From: Scalindua sp964344685
GTDB lineage: Bacteria; Planctomycetota; Brocadiia; Brocadiales; Scalinduaceae
Direction of reading: 5' to 3'
DNA: 64,000 nt
Assembly: GCA_964344685.1 (NCBI GenBank)
Contig: CAYFOK010000006.1
Coordinates: 1 to 64,000, forward strand
Part shown: positions 54,970 through 61,225 of the stretch, piece after piece
Layout of the letters: each line of letters opens with the position of its first letter
How positions within the stretch are numbered: the first letter of the stretch is position 1
Notes under the pieces: generated by a model
What the model saw: the letters and a program-made list of their open reading frames with translations, nothing else
Database searches by the model: none
What the model was told of the DNA's origin: nothing
Program-made: the position numbers and the translations under genes

Positions 54970-55998
54970 ATGAAAGCAGTAGTCAAAACAAAACGCACAA
55001 AGGGCATGGAGCTTATGAAGGTGGCAGTTCCGCAGACAGGCCCAAGGGATGTACTTATTAAAGTTATACTCGCTTCTATCTGTGGTACGGATGTGCATCT
55101 ATTTGACTGGACACGCTGGGCACGACACCGTTTCACGCCACCCCGCATTGTCGGCCATGAGTTTGTTGGAATAGTCGAAAAAATCGGCAGTGAAGTTACG
55201 CATGTAAAGGTTGGAGAGCGTGTTTCTGCGGAGAGCCATATTTCCTGTGGGCACTGCTACCAATGCAGCAACGGATATCCTGAAGTATGCAGAAACCTCA
55301 AATTACTTGGAGTAGATTTTGATGGTGCACTATCAGAATACCTTGTCTTGCCTGAGCATGTCCTGTGGAAAAACAATTCTGATATTCCTGACAAATGGGC
55401 TACAATACAGGAACCTTTCGGAAATGCCATCGATACAGTCATGGCGGAAGATGTTTCTGCAAAAACGGTCTTAATTCTAGGCGCAGGCCCAATCGGGCTA
55501 TTCGCCACCGGTATTGCCAGAGCAAGTGGTGCATCATTAATAATTGTATCAGATCCAAATAATTACCGGTTGGCAATCAGTAAAAAAATGGGAGCTCATA
55601 TGGCGATTAACCCCGGAAAAAAAGACATAACCCCTCTCATCCTTGATGCCACAAATAATAACGGTGTAGACGTAGTACTGGAATTCTCAGGCAATAACCA
55701 GGCATTAAACCAGGGATTAAGAGTCATTACTCCCGGGGGAAGAATCTCTATCCTGGGTATTTACGAAAAAAATGTTTCTATTGATCTCAACAAAGAGGTT
55801 ATTTTTAAGAAGATACGTATCTATGGCATAACAGGGAGAAAGGTCTTTTCCTCCTGGCATAAGACATCACGCTTCTTATCATCCGGAATTGTTAATCCGG
55901 ACCCAATCCTCACTCACCAGTTCCCATTAAAGGATTATGAAAAGGGTATAAAGCTCATGAGGGAGGGGAAATGTGGAAAGGTTATTCTGGAAGTATAA
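54970..55998 (+). CDS. tdh: L-threonine 3-dehydrogenase
   Basis: A 342-residue zinc alcohol-dehydrogenase-family enzyme: ASICGTDVHLFDWTRWA, GHEFVGIVEKIG, the structural-zinc cysteines in SCGHCYQCSNGYPEVC, and the NAD motif LILGAGPIGLFATG. CGTDVH and DWxxWA are specific to Tdh. It oxidises threonine to 2-amino-3-ketobutyrate, which the product of the next gene (kbl, 63 bp downstream) cleaves to glycine and acetyl-CoA. Confidence 0.95.
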   Translation: MKAVVKTKRTKGMELMKVAVPQTGPRDVLIKVILASICGTDVHLFDWTRWARHRFTPPRIVGHEFVGIVEKIGSEVTHVKVGERVSAESHISCGHCYQCSNGYPEVCRNLKLLGVDFDGALSEYLVLPEHVLWKNNSDIPDKWATIQEPFGNAIDTVMAEDVSAKTVLILGAGPIGLFATGIARASGASLIIVSDPNNYRLAISKKMGAHMAINPGKKDITPLILDATNNNGVDVVLEFSGNNQALNQGLRVITPGGRISILGIYEKNVSIDLNKEVIFKKIRIYGITGRKVFSSWHKTSRFLSSGIVNPDPILTHQFPLKDYEKGIKLMREGKCGKVILEV

Positions 55999-56061
55999 GG
56001 TTCGTAATTGAGCCAGCAAAGAAAATCTGCATCCTATACGTAAAATTTAAAGAGAAAGTAC

Positions 56062-57237
56062 GTGGACAAACTGAATTTTATTAATGAAGAGCTGGATAGG
56101 CTCAAGGAAGCCGGCCTTCTCATTAACGTGCGTACGGTCGAAGGGCCTCAAGGGGCGTGGATTACCGTAGACGGTAAGAGAGTGCTGAATCTCAGTTCAA
56201 ACAATTATCTGGGACTTGCTGATGATATGCATTCGAAGACCGCTTCTCATAATGCAATTGACACTTACGGCGTAGGGCCCGCAGCGGTCAGGACAATTGC
56301 CGGAACAACAACACTGCATAAGGACCTGGAGCAGAAACTCGCACAATTTAAGGGAGTAGAGAGTACCATCTCATTCCAATCAGGTTTCTGTGCTAATCTT
56401 GCCGTTATCCCGGCAATCGTCGGCAAGGAAGATGTTGTATTCTCAGATGAACTCAACCACGCCAGCATTATTGACGGCTGCCGCCTCTCAAAGACCAGAA
56501 TTGTACGATATGAACACGGAAACCCCGAAGACCTTAAGGCAAAAATCCATGCAGAGAAAGATATCAAGCGGAAGCTTATTATTACCGATGGTGTTTTCAG
56601 TATGGAAGGAGATATTGCACCGTTACCGGAAATCGTAGAGATAGCGGAAAAATATAACGCAATCACGATGGTAGACGACGCGCATGGAGAAGGTGTCCTG
56701 GGTAGAGGGGGAAGGGGTATTGTTGACCATTTTAACCTGCACGGAAAGGTGGATATTGAAGTAGGTACCATGTCAAAAGCGTTCGGTGTTGTGGGAGGGT
56801 ACATTGCGGGAACGAAACGTTTGACGGATTACCTGGTACAGAAAGGACGCCCATTCCTCTTTTCAAGCGCAGCAACTGCTGCAGATGTAGCAGCATGTAT
56901 CGCAGTTGTGGATACCCTGAACAAATCAGATGAACTTGTCAAAAAGCTCTGGTCAAACACCAGATTTTTTCAAGACAGAATGAAACAGCTTGGATTTAAT
57001 ATAGGCATTACAGAGACCCCTATAACACCGGTTATGATAGGCGATGCCAAGGTGGCAAAGGGATTCAGCCAGAAGTTATTTGACAATGGCATTTTTGCAC
57101 AATCAATAGGCTACCCAACAGTACCTGCAGGTAAGGCTCGTGTTCGCGTGATGTTATCTGTAACACATAGCGAGGAGGACCTCACATGGGCAATAGATCA
57201 TTTTGGAAGAATTGGAAAGGCTTCGAAGATCATATAA
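56062..57237 (+). CDS. kbl: 2-amino-3-ketobutyrate CoA ligase (glycine C-acetyltransferase)
   Basis: A 391-residue alpha-oxoamine synthase: LNLSSNNYLGLADD, TIAGTTTLHKDLEQKLA, FSDELNHASIIDGCRLS, VDDAHGEGVLGRGGRGI, and PLP lysine in GTMSKAFGVVGGYIAG. It pairs with tdh to degrade threonine. The start is a GTG preceded by AGAGAAAG. Confidence 0.94.
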   Translation: MDKLNFINEELDRLKEAGLLINVRTVEGPQGAWITVDGKRVLNLSSNNYLGLADDMHSKTASHNAIDTYGVGPAAVRTIAGTTTLHKDLEQKLAQFKGVESTISFQSGFCANLAVIPAIVGKEDVVFSDELNHASIIDGCRLSKTRIVRYEHGNPEDLKAKIHAEKDIKRKLIITDGVFSMEGDIAPLPEIVEIAEKYNAITMVDDAHGEGVLGRGGRGIVDHFNLHGKVDIEVGTMSKAFGVVGGYIAGTKRLTDYLVQKGRPFLFSSAATAADVAACIAVVDTLNKSDELVKKLWSNTRFFQDRMKQLGFNIGITETPITPVMIGDAKVAKGFSQKLFDNGIFAQSIGYPTVPAGKARVRVMLSVTHSEEDLTWAIDHFGRIGKASKII

Positions 57238-57282
57238 TACAAATCTCGGAAATTAAACAGAAAGAGAGAGGAAAATTACTGT

Positions 57283-58131
57283 ATGAAGAGAAAAGCTATC
57301 AAAATCCCAGCTATTGTATTTGCGGTAATAATTGCACTTTTTTTTGGTAAGAATATAATTGTTAAAACCTCCGTAACAGCCGGGGTCAAGGCAATGACCG
57401 GTCTCAGGCTGAGAATCGGGAGTATGAATGTTGGTGTCTTTAAATCCCTGATCGGCATAAATGAACTGCACTTGCACAACCCGGAGGGGTTCGGAGATGA
57501 TTTAATGGTTGATATTCCTGAAATTTACGTAGATTATAACCTGGGTGCCTTTTTTGAGGGGAAAACCCATCTTGAAGAGGTAAGGTTACACTTAAAAGAG
57601 TTTGTAGTCGTGAAGAATGAGGCCGGTGAACTGAACCTCAATGTATTAAAAGCTGTCAAAGAGGCAGAGGAGGAGATAGAAGCGGAAGAAAGGGCAGAAG
57701 AGGACGAAGGGGAAGAGCAGCAGGCAGCAATGCCGGACATTCAAATAGATTTATTAGATCTGAAAATAGATAAAGTTATCTACAAAGATTATTCAAAAGG
57801 AACTTCACCAAATGTGAAAGAGTATAACGTAAACATTGACGAAAAGTATGAAAATATATCAGACGCGAAATCCTTTGACCGCCTTATAATTGTTAAGGCA
57901 CTTAAAAATACTGCCATTGCCCGCCTTACCAATTTTAATATCGGAAAATTGCAGGAGGGGATTTCTGGAACAGTTAAGAAGACGGCAGAGATAGCAAAAA
58001 AAGCAAGAGGAAAGATTATAGAAACAGGTAAAGATGTGGGAGAAGCCACTGGCGCAGCAAAAGAAACAGTAGAAAAGGCTGCGGATACGATTAAGAAGCT
58101 ATTACCTTTTGGAAATAAAGAGGAAGAATAA
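57283..58131 (+). CDS. AsmA-like membrane-anchored protein
   Basis: A 282-residue protein with an N-terminal membrane helix (IPAIVFAVIIALFFGKNIIV) and AsmA-type features: MTGLRLRIGSMNVGVFKSLIGINELHLHNP, then a PEIYVDYNLGAFFEG strand, an acidic coiled coil (EAEEEIEAEERAEEDEGEEQ), and a second beta region. The C-terminus is an Ala/Lys/Thr-rich helix. AsmA-like proteins act in the envelope, often in lipid transport. It starts 45 bp after kbl. Confidence 0.75.
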   Translation: MKRKAIKIPAIVFAVIIALFFGKNIIVKTSVTAGVKAMTGLRLRIGSMNVGVFKSLIGINELHLHNPEGFGDDLMVDIPEIYVDYNLGAFFEGKTHLEEVRLHLKEFVVVKNEAGELNLNVLKAVKEAEEEIEAEERAEEDEGEEQQAAMPDIQIDLLDLKIDKVIYKDYSKGTSPNVKEYNVNIDEKYENISDAKSFDRLIIVKALKNTAIARLTNFNIGKLQEGISGTVKKTAEIAKKARGKIIETGKDVGEATGAAKETVEKAADTIKKLLPFGNKEEE

Positions 58132-58141
58132 AGGGATCAGG

Positions 58142-58402
58142 ATGAACGAAAAAGGCTATACCAGATACCAGCAAAAGGTCATTAAAAATTTTTACGATAA
58201 CAAAGACATTCGCCTTGTGCAGAAACTGGGAGAATTAGTCTCGAATTTATACCTGGAAACCAGTGATAAGAAAAAAGAGGCCGGATGGAAGAAAATCAAG
58301 AAGATGCTGACCGATTTGAAAGTACACCCGGGTGAGGTAGAGTACCTGACAAAAGAGAAAAACCTTTCAATAATTTCTAAGAAACTGGACGAGATATTTT
58401 AA
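58142..58402 (+). CDS. Small cytosolic protein of unknown function
   Basis: An 86-residue, Lys-rich, helical protein (MNEKGYTRYQQKVIKNFYDN..WKKIKKMLTDLKVHP). No domain is recognised. AAGGGATCAGG precedes the ATG at 58142, 10 bp after the AsmA-like gene; an upstream in-frame start at 58109 would overlap that gene. It is probably co-transcribed with it. Confidence 0.72.
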   Translation: MNEKGYTRYQQKVIKNFYDNKDIRLVQKLGELVSNLYLETSDKKKEAGWKKIKKMLTDLKVHPGEVEYLTKEKNLSIISKKLDEIF

Positions 58403-58501
58403 CTTGTAACAAAAAAGACAAACACAAAAATTCACAAGAGGGCAGAAGTGCGATTGAAGGATTCCTTAATACTTAAATTCCTGAATTTCTTATATTAAAC
58501 C

Positions 58502-59401
58502 ATGAAGATTGCCATAACCGGTTTGTCAGGTTTCCTGGGACATTATGTAGCAGAGAAACTCTTTGAAAGAGGCGTTGAGATGATGGCGCTGGTACGGAGT
58601 ACCAGCAATATTTCACATCTTAACGATTATGAAGAGAAGATTACATTTGTGCAGGGTGATCTGGGTGATAAGGAAACCTTAAACAGATTTGTTCAAGGTG
58701 CCGACATCGTTATCCATATGGCTTATGAAAGAGATGGAGCAGGTTTTCGCGACTCTGCCAGTAAAGATATCAGTCGATTACTGGATGTAAATCTATCAGG
58801 CAGCCTGGAGCTGTTGAATGCCGCGAAACAACATGAGGCGAAACAATTCATATTTACCAGCTCCTGTGCTGTATATGGACATATTTTTCCCGATATTAAA
58901 CTCAACGAACAACATCCCCTCCTACCCAACTCAAACTATGGTGCCTACAAAGCTGCGGTAGAGGCATTCTGCCATTCGTATTTCCTGTCAAAGAGCATTA
59001 ATACAACCATGTTCCGACCGGTAGGCATCTACGGTATCGACCCAAAACTTGCCCACTCTGAGTGGTACGACCTGGTTAAAAACATTAAAGACGGAGTTAA
59101 CGTAGAAGTTACAGGAGGCGGTAAAATCGTAGATGTCACAAACGTTGCACACGCCATAGATTTGGCTATTAACAACAGAGATGCTTTCGGAAAGGTTTAT
59201 AACCTTTCAGACTTCTATGTCGACAACATGGCCATAGCAGAAATGGCCAGAGAGATATGCGGTTCCAAATCCAGAATCAGCGGAACACCCAGACAGCCTG
59301 TCAATACTATCGATAATACCAAATCTAAAAAATTGGGTGTGCATTATGCGGGAACGGAAGGATTGAGGCGGTATATTCAGGAGTTGATTGAGGTTGTTTA
59401 G
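58502..59401 (+). CDS. NAD-dependent epimerase/dehydratase (extended SDR)
   Basis: A 299-residue extended SDR: TGLSGFLGHYVAEKLFERG (NAD motif), VQGDLGDKE, ADIVIHMAY, FTSSCAVYG and the catalytic Tyr/Lys pair YGAYKAAVE. It probably acts on a nucleotide sugar or a terpenoid ketone; the substrate is not clear. It stands alone, convergent with the three-gene cassette that follows. Confidence 0.9.
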   Translation: MKIAITGLSGFLGHYVAEKLFERGVEMMALVRSTSNISHLNDYEEKITFVQGDLGDKETLNRFVQGADIVIHMAYERDGAGFRDSASKDISRLLDVNLSGSLELLNAAKQHEAKQFIFTSSCAVYGHIFPDIKLNEQHPLLPNSNYGAYKAAVEAFCHSYFLSKSINTTMFRPVGIYGIDPKLAHSEWYDLVKNIKDGVNVEVTGGGKIVDVTNVAHAIDLAINNRDAFGKVYNLSDFYVDNMAIAEMAREICGSKSRISGTPRQPVNTIDNTKSKKLGVHYAGTEGLRRYIQELIEVV

Positions 59402-59463
59402 AAATTCAAAAAGGAATGTTTTGATTAATTCTGCTCGATAGAATCAGAAATGATATTCTTTTA

Positions 59464-59838
59464 TTATCTTTTGTGAAACTTCGATTCTGCGGCTAACTCG
59501 AGTGCAATTTGCTTTTGTTCTGACTTTTCTTCTGGCCAATCAATAATATCCGCATGTCTTTCTGGAGGTTCACTTGAGACTACTTTTAAATCTTTCGAAA
59601 TAACAATAGAAGCAATTATATCGGCCCGTCCAAATATCGGTTTACCTTGTTTTGTGGCAACTTCACTATCACCGATATCCCATACTTCGTTATCTGTAAT
59701 ACCAGAAATACGGAACACCGAAACTTTATCATTTTTATTAGGCATAAATGCAGCATGCCTTACTGTATTGTTGGCTCTAATATATTTTTCTCTTAAAATA
59801 AATCTAGATAAAGTCTCTGAATGGACTACAGGTTCCAA
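59464..59838 (-). CDS. Uncharacterised protein with RHADI-DWPE motif (cassette gene 3)
   Basis: A 124-residue cytosolic protein: LREKYIRANNTVRHAAFMP, VSVFRISGITDNEVWDIG, GRADIIASIVI, and PERHADIIDWPEEKSEQKQIALELA. The spacing of these short motifs suggests a conserved family known only as hypothetical. It starts at a TTG five bases after the stop of the preceding gene, with AAGGATTAGG upstream. It is the last of a tightly packed trio (59464-61078). Confidence 0.78.
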   Translation of the reverse strand: MEPVVHSETLSRFILREKYIRANNTVRHAAFMPNKNDKVSVFRISGITDNEVWDIGDSEVATKQGKPIFGRADIIASIVISKDLKVVSSEPPERHADIIDWPEEKSEQKQIALELAAESKFHKR

Positions 59839-59843
59839 TGTAC

Positions 59844-60341
59844 CTAATCCTTGTATAATCTTTTCAGGTTATCTAATATTACTGACGGTAGTGAATCGCC
59901 AAAGTATTCTGTTCCATGCAACTTGTTCACCCCTAACAATCCAGCATAGACAATTTCATTTCTTCCACTAACGCTGGCAACAAATACCTGTCGTTCTTCT
60001 TTATACCATTCCAATCCTATCTCGCCACTAGGTTCAGGGACAATTTCAGGTATTGGAAAAGTTGTTAATGGCAAGCTCTCAATTAATCTTATTGCTTCAT
60101 TGTACGTACATTTGGTAATAGGCAACGCGTCATAACCATCCCAGCCTTCTACAGAACATTCATCAAATTCTTTGTTAAGAGACTGAAGAGCTTTATCGAA
60201 CTTACCCAAGGTTTCTGTGTTTCCAAATCCGCTAATTATGTCTTTAAAAAATTCCTTTAATTTATCAACCTCATCCCCAAATCCCATACTCGGCGAATTT
60301 GAAATGCTTATGAAATCATCACATAGAATTGCGGTACTCAT
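59844..60341 (-). CDS. Uncharacterised protein with EGWDGYDALPI motif (cassette gene 2)
   Basis: A 165-residue cytosolic protein. The EGWDGYDALPITKCTYNEAI segment, followed by PEIVPEPSGEIGLEWYKEERQVFVASVSG, resembles a widespread hypothetical family. There is no catalytic motif I can name. Its ATG overlaps the stop of the TIGR04255-like gene (ATGA), and AAAGGAG lies upstream, so the two are translationally coupled. Confidence 0.78.
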   Translation of the reverse strand: MSTAILCDDFISISNSPSMGFGDEVDKLKEFFKDIISGFGNTETLGKFDKALQSLNKEFDECSVEGWDGYDALPITKCTYNEAIRLIESLPLTTFPIPEIVPEPSGEIGLEWYKEERQVFVASVSGRNEIVYAGLLGVNKLHGTEYFGDSLPSVILDNLKRLYKD

Positions 60342-61078
60342 TTATACATCTCCTTTAGGTTATCAGTTATACTACTAAAAAATACCTTATTCTTAAAATG
60401 TCGTAATTTTTCAATTATTTCCCATGCGTCCTTCTCTTCTATACCTTCTGGCTGCAGTTTAAATACATCAATATCCAGTATGATTGGCACTTTATCAGTA
60501 ACTATTTGCTCAAGTGCCTGAGTAATTATAGCATTCGCTCCAAAAGATGGTTCATGCATAACAATGCGGGCCAGAAAACTGCTAACTCCCTGCGACAACC
60601 CTTCTGGAACAGTAGGAGGTGCTGTTAGGTATTCGCTAAAATCCCCTATAGGCATCGGAATATTCAGGTTATTTATGTACCTTACGGCGACTCTTGTTAT
60701 AGATTCAGGAGAGGTTATATCCTTATACAGTTGCCATAATCTGAAAGCTTCATCACGTAATTCTTCCCATTTTATATATGGATATAGTCTGCTAACCGTG
60801 AATCCATCCAGTCTGGCTTGCATTATTTGTTTTTTATCAGAAGAGACATAACGGTAACCGTCAATTACAAGTTTTGACGCTTTAACTATTTCTTCAGCTT
60901 TTGGCTCAAACTTAACTTTAGATTGTATCCTTTCTTGTTTTTCTGGATACTGATTTTTAATTGATTCATATATGGCACTGATATTTTTCACATCAAAATC
61001 GGAAGGTAGCTTAACACGAATATCTATAAGAGCTTCAGTAATAGGTGCATTTTTTAAAATCGGATAGTCTTCTGGCAT
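60338..61078 (-). CDS. TIGR04255-like protein (cassette gene 1)
   Basis: A 246-residue cytosolic protein: ILKNAPITEALIDIRVKLP at the N-terminus, GYRYVSSDKKQIMQARLDGFTVSRLYPYIKWEELRDEA, TRVAVRYINNLNIPMP and PIILDIDVFKL. These match my memory of TIGR04255, a family of unknown function in which the first line is the signature. It is the first gene of the trio, which otherwise has no neighbours on this strand for 145 bp. Confidence 0.82.
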   Translation of the reverse strand: MPEDYPILKNAPITEALIDIRVKLPSDFDVKNISAIYESIKNQYPEKQERIQSKVKFEPKAEEIVKASKLVIDGYRYVSSDKKQIMQARLDGFTVSRLYPYIKWEELRDEAFRLWQLYKDITSPESITRVAVRYINNLNIPMPIGDFSEYLTAPPTVPEGLSQGVSSFLARIVMHEPSFGANAIITQALEQIVTDKVPIILDIDVFKLQPEGIEEKDAWEIIEKLRHFKNKVFFSSITDNLKEMYK

Positions 61079-61225
61079 TCTATTTTTAAACCGTTATATC
61101 AATAAATAATTTAGAGTTACACGTTATCCAAATTATATGAATAGATTTGTAAGGATACAATACCTAATTTAAATCCTTCTAGTCTTTTTTTGCCTCTATT
61201 TCTGTTTGCCTTTTGCACCCTGCGG

